The notes beneath the pieces are model-generated. The model saw only the letters and a list, made by a program, of their open reading frames with translations, did not search any database and was not told the DNA's origin. DNA of 64,000 bases from Carposina sasakii (taxonomy: Eukaryota > Arthropoda > Insecta > Lepidoptera > Carposinidae), in assembly GCA_014607495.2 (NCBI GenBank), contig CP053169.1, forward strand, positions 4,836,001 through 4,900,000. Reading direction: 5' to 3'. The stretch's first letter is position 1, and each line of letters starts with the position of its first letter. Positions 48,521-59,459 of this stretch are shown here, in pieces. Both the position numbers and the translations under genes were made by a program.

Positions 48521-48599
48521 TATAACTTTACCTATCACTCAGAACCTAATTTCTGCTATTTTACATGGATGTTAATAATATAATTCATTAATGAAATAT

Positions 48600-48975
48600 T
48601 TAATTGTATCAGGCGTTACTATTCGGAAGTTCAAATTTCCATCGAGAGTTCGCCCAACACCGGCCTCCTGATTACGTAAAAGCAATAGCAAAGCCGAAGC
48701 AAAGCGATAGCGAAAATTGTATAATATTCGCCTTGAAATGTCAAAGTTCCTTTGAAATTCATTTTACGTAATACGAATTTGACAAACAATCAGCGATTTT
48801 TGTACAATTTTCGCTATCGCTTTGCTTTTGCTAGTTAGGTAATAAGGGGGCGTGTCCTACACCCTTCGCTGACCCTCGGATTCGACTCATGGTCACGAAC
48901 ACAAGATACAAGAATGGTTGCATGCTAGGTGCTTGGATCTGGCTTCTCGTTGCGACTGTAGTGTCTTGTGTTCGT
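48600..48975. mobile_element. Foldback-like element I, copy 1 (contains nested MITE E)
   Basis: The left end ATCAGGCGTTACTATTCGGA and AGTTCAAATTTCCATC matches, in reverse, the right end of 53221-53425. The middle (CACCCTTCGCTGACCCTCGG, ACTCATGGTCACGAACAC) is shared with that copy too. MITE E interrupts it at 48663-48850. A 94-codon open frame at 48889-49173 runs over the right arm and is not considered a gene. Confidence 0.72.
48663..48850. mobile_element. MITE E, copy 2, nested in element I
   Basis: It is nearly identical to 34610-34799, including AGCAAAGCGATAGCGAAAAT, the CATTTTACGTAATACGAATT core and the TTAGGTAATAAGGGGG end. The left end reads CCTCCTGATTACG and is slightly diverged. Confidence 0.85.
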
Positions 48976-51157
48976 ACCTACCTATTTAATCATAGTACGA
49001 TAACTTGGTGCAACACAATCTACTCTAATTTTCACCTCTATGCACTAACGAAGCTTGACCGTTTCAAAATCGAGAACTTTTACGATATTATAGTTTTATC
49101 GTATGCCGGCTTAATTAGGGCCTCAGTCGTCCAATTTCTTTATTTTACGGTTGTCCAACAAATTAATATGTAAATTCGAAGGCGCGGTGGTCTGGCGCCG
49201 AATCGATGATTCTATAACGATTAAAAGTAATCGAAAGTAATCACTCGGTTTTGAGACTCGATTGTGATGCGATGGTCAATATGAGAATGTGATTTTTTAT
49301 AATTGCTGGACAGATGACTTGTTTAAAACAAAATATGTGAAGCATAGCAAGATATGGTGATTCAGGTAGGTAGGTAGATATATTACTCACCATACATAGA
49401 TAGAAAACGTGAAAGTAAGTAGCAACGGCTATAGGTACATATTTTTTTTTTCATATAGACTTATACTTTTTATTGACAACAATACACAAAATATTACGTT
49501 ATGACAATACACAAAATATAAAATATTACGTTATATTACAAATACTAACTACATTTTGAAAGGTTTTTTCTTACAAAAGTAGAGGACTTATTTTGTTACT
49601 TCCTTATTGGTTATAGTTAATACCAGCCTAAGGTCCAATAGCAAATGCTATTAAAATTAAGTAGGTAGGTCTACTATTTTGTTTGATATTCCTTCAAATA
49701 TATTTTAAAAAAGCAAGGAGGCATATTTGCAAAACGGATATTAAAAATTATCTGAGATTTGGGCTCTCGATAGTTGGCGCTACTTTTGTCGGTGTCAAAA
49801 GTTTAAATTAAACAGGTTGATGTAGATGCGGCCACAGATCATAAAGTGATTTTATAGTGCCGTGTGTTTATTATAGTATAATTAAGCGGGGTATTAACTA
49901 AATTATAATGAAAACAAAACGCTTATTATTATGCTTGTTAGGCGATGTAAATTGAAATTTGATGAAAAGGTAGAGCCACTTTTTTGTGCAGTCTGGAAAT
50001 CTATTACGACTTATCAGTAGTTAATTAAAAAAATAGCTCAACGTTATCTAGAACTTATTTAAGTAACCCCTGTTTAATGTTGCAATTTGATTAGGTTAAG
50101 CCATTCCAATGTAACGGAATAGCAAACTGAGAAAATTGACTATTTTGCCATTATATTTGAATAATGATTAAATAACGGATGAAATACCTACCTAGGTACA
50201 TTATGTGAGATCAAACGAGTCCAAAAACTATAACAATAGTGTAGTAGATAGTATTAGATGTTCTGTGAAAATAATCAGAAAGTTTATACCAAAGTTGTCA
50301 CTACTCAGCACTAGATGGCGTTGTCATATTCGTAGCAGTGCTACGGACTCTACGTAGACGGTCGACACTTACTAGTTTAACTTCTACAATGAACCCGTTG
50401 TAAACTGAATTGTAAAATAATGTTAAATAATACAAGTTTAAATCATAAAAAGGCAATTTCATTGCAAAAAGGCCAACAATGCCACCACATCATCGCCTCA
50501 CCGTGTAACGATAGAGGTGATAAATTAAAAAATTTTTTGCTTCTTATTTCATGCAAGCCGCGTCTCAACAGTAAAGCATCTAATTACTGTCGCGTATTCA
50601 TCCATATTCTACGTACACGATCAAGATCGTATCGCCCTATTCACTAAGTTAATTCACGCAATAATATAACTCATAAAACGAAACGTGCAGAAATACACCC
50701 GTCTCGCTCCCACAACCTAGAGTAACCTGTACCCGTATCTACTTACGTCGAAATCTTATTTTGAATTTTATTCTCGGAGGGGCGTGCAGTATATGCGACT
50801 CGCTTGCACATATGGCGTGCGACAGCCGTCCCTGTCTGACTTTTTGTAATTTTAATTCGCAGAACTGCATCTGAACGTGATTCGATTTTATACAAGTTTT
50901 TTTTATTGGCATCTGAAGCTTTTGGGCTATTCTGCGTTATCGATTCTATGGCGTTGTCTTTGCCAAGTATGGTGAAAGCTAAATTTGGATTTTTATTTCA
51001 GTTTTGAAACTAATATTGTGTATCATGTGGTACAAGCACATATAAGAAATTTTCAGGACATTTTGAATTTGCTAACGGAACTACAGTTAATTTTAAGGAG
51101 AAAATTAGGTACTAACCTGTGTGATGAGAAGGTTATTTTAAAGATGCTTTATGTTTT

Positions 51158-51325
51158 TCTAGCGACCGCCCGCGACTTCGTCCTCATGAACTTTATCGCC
51201 CATATTCTATTCTGATATAACCTTTATACCTAGTAAGTTTCATCAAAATCCGTTCAGTGATTTTTGTGAAAACTCACACACTTTCGTATTTCCAATATTA
51301 TAAGCATGATAGAATTAGTAGGATG
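51158..51325 (+). repeat. Family B-like retroposon tail
   Basis: GACCGCCCGCGACTTCGTCC, CATCAAAATCCGTTCAGTGA, CACACTTTCGTATTTCCAAT and the ATTAGTAGGAT tail are present. A 76-codon open frame at 50985-51215 ends inside it. Confidence 0.7.
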
Positions 51326-51722
51326 TGCATTCTACTTTGTATGACTTAAAAGTTATCAATACTAAGGTATGAGCTTTGTCTTTAAAAGCTCCACTTGCAT
51401 CAACACTTTAAACTAAGGATAATTTTTAAATTACGTCTATACTTATACATTACATCTCTCTATATAAATACCATAGAGATAGAGTCGGGGTCTCTATGAT
51501 TTATCCCCACCACAGTGTCATAAATCACTAAAAAACAGCTAACCAACAAATACATCCAGTGTAAAGTTACACATCATTTAACTGTACCAACAGAACTTCT
51601 TACACGCCGCTTCCCAAACTCAGGTAAAGTGTAAAACAAAACGTATGAAACGAACGGATTACGGACTATACTATAGTGACTATAGTCAGAGAAGCCGCCG
51701 GATGTACCAATATTTGACATGA

Positions 51723-51760
51723 CTGTTGACACGCAAACCGTCTTAGCTGCGTGTCAACAG
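51723..51760. repeat. 13-bp perfect inverted repeat with 12-nt loop
   Basis: CTGTTGACACGCA (51723-51735) pairs exactly with TGCGTGTCAACAG (51748-51760). It lies in a higher-complexity block of the bi intron. Confidence 0.85.
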
Positions 51761-52157
51761 AAGGGTCACTAATGCCCTTTTTACTACAAAAACTAAAGCA
51801 AATATCGGAACAAACAGGCGTTGGCAGCGCTGGCGGGTTGTGGAGGTACTAAGCGGGTGTTTTCTGTTGAAACCATTTCGAATATTACTTCTTCCTTCGT
51901 GTTGCCTCTCTACTGTTAACTAGGTATATAATCTGTGTTTTCATTTATAGAGGGGTTTATGATGAGGTTTTTACACAAGCTAATAACAGAGGTGTTGTAA
52001 GTATATTTGAAAGGAGGTACCTATATGTAATTATTACGTAGCTACTTACCTACCTGCACAAAACCATTACATACAGAAAGATTTTCAATAAGTTTTTCTA
52101 CATAATAATAGAATAGGTGTGTATGTATCAGGTTTAAAAACAATTACATATCTTTGA

Positions 52158-52171
52158 AGGTGTTAACACCT
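52158..52171. promoter_or_regulatory. Palindromic AGGTGT site (possible T-box or E-box-type element)
   Basis: AGGTGTTAACACCT is a perfect 14-bp palindrome made of two AGGTGT half-sites arranged outward around TA. AGGTGT is the core T-box half-site, and CACCT is also bound by zinc-finger E-box factors. Its location inside the bi intron makes autoregulation conceivable. Confidence 0.35.
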
Positions 52172-52649
52172 GGGCCCAGGACTCTAGGAGCCAGTCGCCG
52201 TCTCCTTTGAATATAAAGCTAAGGATGACTTTGTAGAATTTATCACATTTTTCAACTTAGTGTTTCATCAGGTAAAATGGGGTTCAATGATATCGTACAT
52301 AAAAATGGATGCATTGCGATTAATTATTTAAAAGTTTTAATCATTTTACTACCTACATTATTTGAAAATAATTTGTTCTTTAAATTGTTGAATAAAAATG
52401 CAAGAGCGATTTTTTAAAGCATTTATAAGATTACATGTTAATAAAACGTGTAAAATATTGTCTGTAACTTCGCAATTTACATTAAAGTACAATTGCGCAC
52501 ACAAATGTTACAAACCATTTTTGCAATTCTCGCACATGGATGTTTATCTACTATATACTAGTTCAGTATTATGTCCTACCTATCTAAAAGTGTATCCATT
52601 TTTTTATTATAAAAACTTTGTTTCGAGTATAATGAGAATTAGAACTCTT

Positions 52650-52735
52650 ATTGGTCGACTAAGGAAATTAGGGGCGTTCTTTCAGGCGACGAGCTCACAA
52701 ATTGTCACTGATCGGTCACATCTGACTTCGAACTG
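52650..52735 (+). repeat. Family A fragment (middle part)
   Basis: TTGGTCGACTAAGGAAATTAG, GGGGCGTTCTTTCAGGCGA, CGAGCTCACAAATTGTCACTG and GGTCACATCTGAC match family A. Confidence 0.72.
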
Positions 52736-52999
52736 AACATAATCAATTGGTATGTTTTAGCACAATGAACTATAGGCTTTTTTGTTTCCTTGCGTTTTTC
52801 ATAACGTGTTATTAACCATGTTAATCGGTAAGTAAATCTTACTTTATTGGTACCAATTTGACCAAAATCTTCAAACTTAAATCCAAAACACACCACCCAT
52901 CAACCACAGCTACCAAAACAGTGAAGAAAATGTCAAAAAGAGCAGCCACAAAAATACTTGCAAACAGTATCGCGTTACGTGCACGACAGTACCTCGCGG

Positions 53000-53120
53000 G
53001 CGGCACCTGTGTCGGCACATGAAAGCTTTGTGCGCGGGCGCTGCCGGCAAATATTTATTTTAATTTAGTGCCCGGCGATCGGTCGTTAATCGCTAATGGA
53101 TTTGCTCCCGCCGCGCGCTG
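53000..53120. promoter_or_regulatory. GC-rich block with homeodomain-like sites in bi intron (possible enhancer)
   Basis: The block combines TTATTTTAATTTAGTG, TTAATCGCTAATGGATTTG and GC-rich flanks (CCGCCGCGCGCTG). It has no repeat-family motifs and no supportable coding frame. It is called only from composition and the TAAT-type cores. Confidence 0.28.
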
Positions 53121-53220
53121 TGCTAGTGATTCAGTACTTACGGTCTATTACCTAAATGTACACGTATCTCTGATATAGGTGTGCAGTTATAGCAAAAATA
53201 CCATAGACACATACACATAA

Positions 53221-53425
53221 CATTTCCATCGAGGGCTTGCCCACCACCGGGCCCTACACCCTCCGCTGACCCTCGGATCTGCCGACTCATGGTCACGGAC
53301 ACAAGTCACTACAGTCACAACGGAAGCCAGATCCAAGCACTTAGCTTGCAACCATAAATAAGTACATAGATGCCAATAGATGGAAATTTGAACTTCCGAA
53401 TAGTAACGCCTGATAAAATTGAATA
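53221..53425. mobile_element. Foldback-like element I, copy 2 (left end truncated)
   Basis: It contains CCCTACACCCTCCGCTGACC, CTCATGGTCACGGACACAAG and AGCCAGATCCAAGCACTTAG. The right end (GGAAATTTGAACTTCCGAAT then AGTAACGCCTGAT) is the inverse of the left end of 48600-48975. Confidence 0.72.
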
Positions 53426-53464
53426 TTTATACACATAACATATTTATATTACCTAATATAAGTG

Positions 53465-53645
53465 CGTCCATGTCGTAAGAGTTGACTAAGGAACTCAGGG
53501 GTGTTCCCTCGTTCCTCAGGCGATGAGCCAGCAACTTGTACTGATCATTAACATCTGACCCCACTATGAGGTAGCTGTAAAGATCTCATTCGTGATCTTG
53601 CAGCTCTACCTACCCCATTCTATAGCCACGTATAGAACAGCGGGA
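53465..53645 (+). repeat. Family A repeat
   Basis: GTCCATGTCGTAAGAGTTGA, GGAACTCAGGGGTGTTCC, CAGGCGATGAGCCAGCAAC, CATCTGACCCCACTATG and GATCTTGCAGCTCTACC are in family order. Confidence 0.8.
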
Positions 53646-54627
53646 CCAGTATGAAAGATCCGTGACAAGCTAATGGCCTGAGGTAAAGCCTTAAAGCTCA
53701 TGTCGACTAGCTCAATGGCTTCAAAGAGTGATGATTATGCTTTCGATTTACGTCAATAGGTACAGGTAGTAAATCCGAAACTACAACGATGAACTCACTA
53801 AACAAGCAAGGCTTAGTTCAAAAAGCTCTATCTATGATCGCGTACGCCTTTCTCTAAGTAAACACAGCTACAGGAAGCTTAGAAGTCAACATAACAACAT
53901 AAATGCATCTCGCAGAGCAAACGAAGTGTTTTTTTTTGTTTTATTAAACAGAGGTGATATTTGACACCTTAAGTCAGGCAGGAGTCGCTTAGGTAGCTTT
54001 TATTGGGTAGCTGAATAGAATATCTAGTTAGTACTTAAGATCGCGGGTTTTGGTAGAAGCACAAAAAATATATAGGTAAATGGATGTGTTCTCGAAATGA
54101 AGCCAGTACTGCATAATCATAAGAGAGAGCCCACAACCACCGGGGACAAATATAAACAAAACAAAATGCTAATGTAAAAAAATGTAAAAGCCGTAGGTAA
54201 TAATCATATTTCTTCACATTATAGGTACTTAGAGATTACGATTACTTGCGTAATTGTTACTATATAATTATGTTTGTCTATTTCTTATTAAAATTATGGC
54301 AATTCATGTAATTTTAGGAAATTACAGAAAGTAACCTACCACGGCCATTTATTTAAATAAATAATGTAAATACGAAAGCTATTAAATCTACAAACTTTCA
54401 CAAAACTTATTATAAAAACCAATAACTTTTTACGGTTCGTTTTAAGTAGATTATTACGAGTAATGTAACATGTCTATTATGTTTTGATGAAAATCGACTT
54501 CATTAAAGACCAGAGAGTATCTAAGTTAATTCTTTGTTTAAGACTGAACTCCATAACGGTGATATACCTACGTCCCAGTATCAGTATTTCTAACATAGCA
54601 GCTTTGAATAGCAGCTTATAACCTTAC

Positions 54628-54862
54628 TGGTGGACGCCCGCGACTTCGTCCGCGTGGACTGCAGAAAAAACAAAATGTCGAAATTAACCGGGATAAAAAT
54701 ATTTTCCCAGTATAAAAAGCCTATGTGTTAATCCAGAGTATCAGCTAACTCCATACCAAATTTTATTAAAATCGCTCCAGCCGTTTTTACGTGAAAGGGT
54801 AACAAACATCCATCCATCCATCAATTACCCACAAACTTTCGCGTTTTTAATATTAAGTAAAA
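54628..54862 (+). repeat. Family B repeat
   Basis: It begins GGTGGACGCCCGCGACTTCG and GCGTGGACTGCAGAAAAAAC. GGGATAAAAATATTTTCCC, ATCGCTCCAGCCGTTTTTAC and a CGCGTTTTTAATATTAAGTA tail follow. It is very close to 29032-29275. Confidence 0.82.
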
Positions 54863-55636
54863 TATTGTTAAAATAGAAAATGCTTACGATTCATCCAACT
54901 GAAGGATAAATTTGATGATGTAGGTACTTCCCTAAAATTTGATCAAGATAGAGACATCAACAACTTTATCCTTTAGATAGCTACTGACCGTTAGAAAAAT
55001 CGGCCTTTAATATTATTACTGTAGGTACCTACTTAATTGACCCTTTAAAATATGTTTTATTCAACCTATAAAGATTTTTTAAAGCTTTCAATAATATCAA
55101 AAATGTCATAAATAGAAAGTCGACGTTTCTATTGACTGCGTGACTGTAAAGAAGAACAAAAAATCGTTTAAAACAATTTTTTCATTAGGTGAAAGTAAAA
55201 TAAATAGAAAATCTAGATTTTTTTCGATAATTCTTCCGGATTTCCTAAATAAAGTTGGTCTCACTTGGTGGTTAACGCAGCTATAATATTCTCAAGTAGA
55301 ATAAACGTATAAAACTATAAAACCTTTTAACCAAGCCGCAGTACTTAAGAGTGGAGTATAAAATCGCTTTAGAACCATTTTATGAAGACCCTCGCCTTTG
55401 AGAAGGGTGTATAGTTGGTAAAGCTAAAAGTATAATGGTTGGTATAGTTATGATGCGTTAGTGATTGCAATAGAGGCGCCACTGTCGTATTTACATGTTT
55501 TTTTCTATATATTAATGTCGGTAAGTGCTTAGGTATCTAGGTTTTGCGTTATAAAGAGGATAGTGCATTTAAAGTGTGACAAGTGACTTTTCTGGTCCAG
55601 CAGAAGTAGCACATTACTTCACTTTATGCTATATTA

Positions 55637-55790
55637 TGGTCGATTCCGGCAGTCACACTTAAACCTAAACGTAAAATTAGTCCTACCTGTCCTTTTCTCT
55701 CTCAGCCATTTATGTTAAGAACGGAGAGAGATAGACCTGACTAAGATTAGGTTTAGGTTTAAGTGTGACTGCCGGAATCTACCCTATTAA
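55637..55790. mobile_element. MITE F, copy 2 (inverted relative to copy 1)
   Basis: The left TCGATTCCGGCAGTCACACT and right AGTGTGACTGCCGGAAT ends match 47826-47976. The inner strings GTCCTACCTGTCCTTTTC and CGGAGAGAGATAGACCTG appear in reversed orientation relative to that copy. Confidence 0.87.
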
Positions 55791-55819
55791 ACCTAACATG
55801 AATGAATTAATGAAATACT

Positions 55820-55939
55820 ATAAAAAATATTAATAAAGAAATGAAGAAATAAAATTTACCCGAGTGAGATTTGAACTCACGACCTCTCGCAAACCGTGCT
55901 TTCGCTCTAACCAACTGAGCTATCGGGTCAATTATCGGG
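55820..55939 (-). mobile_element. tRNA-derived SINE with perfect 13-bp target duplication
   Basis: TTAATGAAATACT is present at 55807-55819 and 55940-55952. The minus-strand body has A box TAGCTCAGTTGG, B box GAGTTCAAATC, acceptor-like ACCCGA/TCGGGT pairing, and an AT-rich tail ending TATTTTTTATA. It has the same atypical 18-nt anticodon-arm region as 40634-40751, and a body very similar to 349-497. Confidence 0.9.
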
Positions 55940-56044
55940 TTAATGAAATACTTGAAGGTACATACCTACCTACCATGTAAAGTAAAGAACCTAGGTAGGT
56001 ATTTTAAGTAATCAAAGAAAACACCAAAATCAATCAGCAATCGC

Positions 56045-56160
56045 TATGCTGATGCAGGACTTCCTATAATGACATCAGCTGCATCTTCTGTGCATGTCGT
56101 AAGAGTCGACTAAGGAACTCAGAGGCGTTCTTTCCATCTGTCCCTGCTATGATAAATAAT
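56045..56160 (+). repeat. Family A fragment
   Basis: GCTGATGCAGGACTTCC, GACATCAGCTGCATCTTC, GTGCATGTCGTAAGAGTCGA and CATCTGTCCCTGCTATG are present. The central part is missing. Confidence 0.75.
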
Positions 56161-56744
56161 CATAGGCAACATTTGTCTACCTGTTTACCTTCCTAAAATA
56201 TATGGCCGACATACGGCGCCATCTGTTATCGTAATTTCTAACGAATTGAACTAGATTAAAAGAAGTCCTTTCACCATAGGAATCCAGTTTAGTTATGCAC
56301 AACTAAAGTTTCTTAGACATAGGTAAGTATAGGGATTTCAATTAATTCTGACCTTAATTTTAGACATCACCTAAATGTCTAAAATCTTTGATGAAGTCTG
56401 CAGAAGGGTTATACGACAACGAACGTCAATGCGAAACGAGGTTACATTGTCCTAGTACCCAGTCCACGCAGACGAAGTCGATTGTGTCCGCTAGTATTAG
56501 ATATGGTGTACCTATAGAGGCTTACATTATGAGGTTTTTACTCAAGCTACGTTCACGTGCTCAGCGGTCCCATGGGTTATCTACGATGGGGTTGCGGGGT
56601 GGGGGAGGCCCGGTAATTGATTAGCCCCGTGATTGATGGATGAGCCAAGAGTTTTCCGGGCTTTTTTACAAGAAAATCCCCGGGTAAAACGCATTGTGGG
56701 GTATTGGTTTCGAAAATAGTCGGCCATTTTTTATTTTGAAATAT

Positions 56745-56870
56745 ATAAACACGGCTGTGTCACCTATATGGGGAAGCCAGAACTGTGGGATCATAAAGGA
56801 GGTCGCACAGTCACGTTTAGAATAGCGGGGACAGTGTAAATGATCGCCAGCTTGTTCTAGTTGTTATGAT
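56745..56870 (-). repeat. Family A fragment
   Basis: In reverse complement it reads CTGTCCCCGCTATTCTAAAC, GTGACTGTGCGACC, CCACAGTTCTGGCTTCCCC and ACACAGCCGTGTTTATAT. Confidence 0.75.
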
Positions 56871-57659
56871 CGGAGTCAAATATTAGATATGTTAACTATA
56901 ACTCAACCATATCTTATTTGGTTCGTAATATGTAACTACTAATAATAACAACCTCAACAATACGATAATCAAATACAAAACAATGAACATCACAGCATAT
57001 GTCAAAACTGTCTAAAAAACAAACAAACACAACATCGGCCATCTGTCTAACATAACTATTTATTACTCCAATTAACAACAAATACCTGTTAGTTTCGAAA
57101 GGACCCCTCATCATGTTATAATTAACTCAGTTTTTACGCCAATTCCCGAAATCAACATTATTTTTTTTGTTTAAACATCATCTCTGTAACCTTAAAGGTT
57201 TTACAGGAAATGATACCTTATTTTAAGCATGTTTGTGTTAATTTTCGTTTGGAAGGATGTAGATCAAATATTTGAATTAGTAAGGTGTTTCTCTTCTATA
57301 TAATTATGGTACAACACCTTGGTGTGATGGGCCTATGGCGCCTTAGGCTTTTGCTCGGGTTACCATGAGGTGGAACAAATTTTGGATTCTCGATACGTCA
57401 ATATTGTAAACCGCATTAGAACCAGACTAGTACGTATCTTAGGTACCTATACCTATTTAATCATATTTCTAGTTAAAAAAATAATAGTTATTAATATGAT
57501 ATTAATGTCGCTTGAAATCTCAAAGATTTCGACCGAAAGAAGGGAAACCAAGAATAGAACAGAATTATTAAGCATTTGATCTTAGTGAAAAGTCGGGAAA
57601 AATGTCACAACTATTTAAATAATATACCGAGGATATATATTTTAGATAATTAGCTCTAG

Positions 57660-57845
57660 ACTGGGATTCTCAAAGAATGCGTAGACGTGGTCGCCCTAAG
57701 CAAACCTGGCGCATCATCGCAGAGGCAAAGAATATAGGGAAGACCTGGAGCGAACTAAAACGCGAAGCTCAAGACCGACCAGGTTGGTAGTGAGCTATGG
57801 AAGGCCCCCTGCCCCATCTAGGGGACACAGGAACTTAAATAAACT
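57660..57845 (+). repeat. LINE ORF2 C-terminal remnant and tail
   Basis: The plus frame reads QRMRRRGRPKQTWR, then IIAEAKNIGKTWSELKREAQ and DRPGW before a stop. This is the RRGRP..TW..GKTW..AQDR signature at the end of many insect non-LTR reverse transcriptase ORFs. The tail CCATCTAGGGGACACAGGAA is also seen in reverse at 18560-18620. Confidence 0.75.
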
Positions 57846-59177
57846 ATGTTATAATAAAAATGTACTAATAGACAATTTAATTTAATATGGTTATTAAACT
57901 TATATGGCATTTTCGCATCAGTAAATACCGGCACAGACCATATACTTGATTACCTTTAGAAGAAATATTGCTATGATAGTGTTAAGTCCCTTGTTTCTAA
58001 TTAGTAATATAAGTGTATACTATGACTAATTAAACAAGTCAATACTAGTTTATCTAAACCTACATTTCACATATAAAGTTTTTTATAGACATATTACTGG
58101 ATTACGCAAATTTTTATAAAAAAAAAACTGTTCGAAAAGTAAAAAAAAAACGGACAAACCCGTGTAAAACCCTTATTATCTTTTAAAAAGAAAATTACAC
58201 GCCTGAACAACCTTTAGTTTACACATCCAGTAGGTAAAGGTAGGAACGACAAAAAAAGGTATAATAGACGGGGCTCGGTCATAAATAATAGAATCATTAC
58301 CATCTGCCTCTATGATTTAAGCTATCAATGTTTTTTTTTATGTTCCAAGATGTAGAGAAATGGAATCTGTATTTGAAAATGATGTAATGAGACAGTTCTT
58401 ATTTATAATAGAAACATGTACACTCTCTTCAAATTCGCAGTAGGTACCTACCGTAGGCGTAACTAGGCGCTCAAAATTATTGGGTGTTTCCATTTTTTAT
58501 AATCTTTGTGGCAAGTTCTGTATTTTTTTAAATAATGGTTTGATTACATTTCATATAGCAATAGTAGAGCACTAGACCTAGTATACCTAATCCGATCTGT
58601 GATATAAGTAGGTAAGTATTTTCTCATTTTTCGCATAAATCAGCCACTTAGCTGGCTACAATGACAATAAATTAGACCCATTTTGTATTTATTAAATGCG
58701 CTCTCCATATTTATAGTTTCATGGGTTTTAACTTCGCGTTAGGGTGTCGAAAGAAAAAAAAGTATTTTGACGGTTATCCAGTTTGTTTTATTTTATAATT
58801 CAACGGTACTTTAGTTAAGTTTTGATATTGATTCGTTTTAAATTGAAGGTTTGGGAACTCTATTTTGATGTGATCATTTAGTTCGATGTTACTCAACGGA
58901 AAGAGAATTTGTAGACCAATTTAATGTTTTTTATTTTTATTTTTCTGTAATAAGTTCATGCTGGAATCAATCCTCAGGTGGACATTTCTTAAGAACAGTT
59001 AAGATATAATAATAATTTACTTTGGAATCGGAAAAATATATTATGAAACTCTTCACTCCTATTTAATCTATTTTATTTTTAACAATCCGATTTTTGTAAA
59101 AAAAACTACATCGCAAAACAACCTATTCGTACTATTATTGCAAGTTTTACAAATGGTTACTTACCTACTACCAGTAT

Positions 59178-59360
59178 CTAATTCAAAAAGTTTATAAGCA
59201 GTAATTCACTAATCAAATAATAAGTCAAACAGTTTATATTTAATAGTATCTCAACGTAGTGATGCAAAAAGTTTAAACTTACTCAAATAGTAGTAAGTCA
59301 TATCTAAAAAAACAGTAGTAAGTCATAAAGTTTTATAAGTAGTAAGTCAAAAAGTTTACT
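59178..59360. repeat. Imperfect minisatellite of AGTAGTAAGTCA / AAAAGTTTA units
   Basis: The words AGTAGTAAGTCA and CAAAAAGTTTA recur several times with spacing changes. It abuts the donor side of the exon-like sequence at 59364-59459. Confidence 0.6.
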
Positions 59361-59363
59361 AAC

Positions 59364-59459
59364 CAAATGATCTGAGTGGGGGTCTCTGGGCGCACTAGGG
59401 GCAGGGTTGGGCCACAGCAGCTTGGACAACATCCGCTGACTTTGGCTATAGATGAGCTC
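59364..59459 (-). CDS. Candidate unassigned exon (32 codons, phase 0-0)
   Basis: This minus-strand segment is bounded by a strong acceptor (TTTTTCTCCTTCGTAG|) and a donor-like TTG|gttagt. It is exactly 96 nt long, with no stop in frame 1. The encoded sequence starts ELIYSQS, then QRMLSKLLWPNPAPSAPRD, and ends PHSDHL. It is unlike any T-box sequence I recognise, and frame 2 is also open. It lies in the presumed bi intron on the same strand, with a phase compatible with inclusion before the exon at 43185. It could be a bi cassette exon, an exon of an unrelated nested gene, or chance. Confidence 0.3.

Noticed and set aside
48889..49173. 94-codon plus open frame with hydrophobic stretches
   Set aside because: It starts inside transposable element I and the rest has no family features.
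55857..55929. tRNA gene
   Set aside because: The same reasons apply: an atypical anticodon arm, an AT tail and a 13-bp target duplication.
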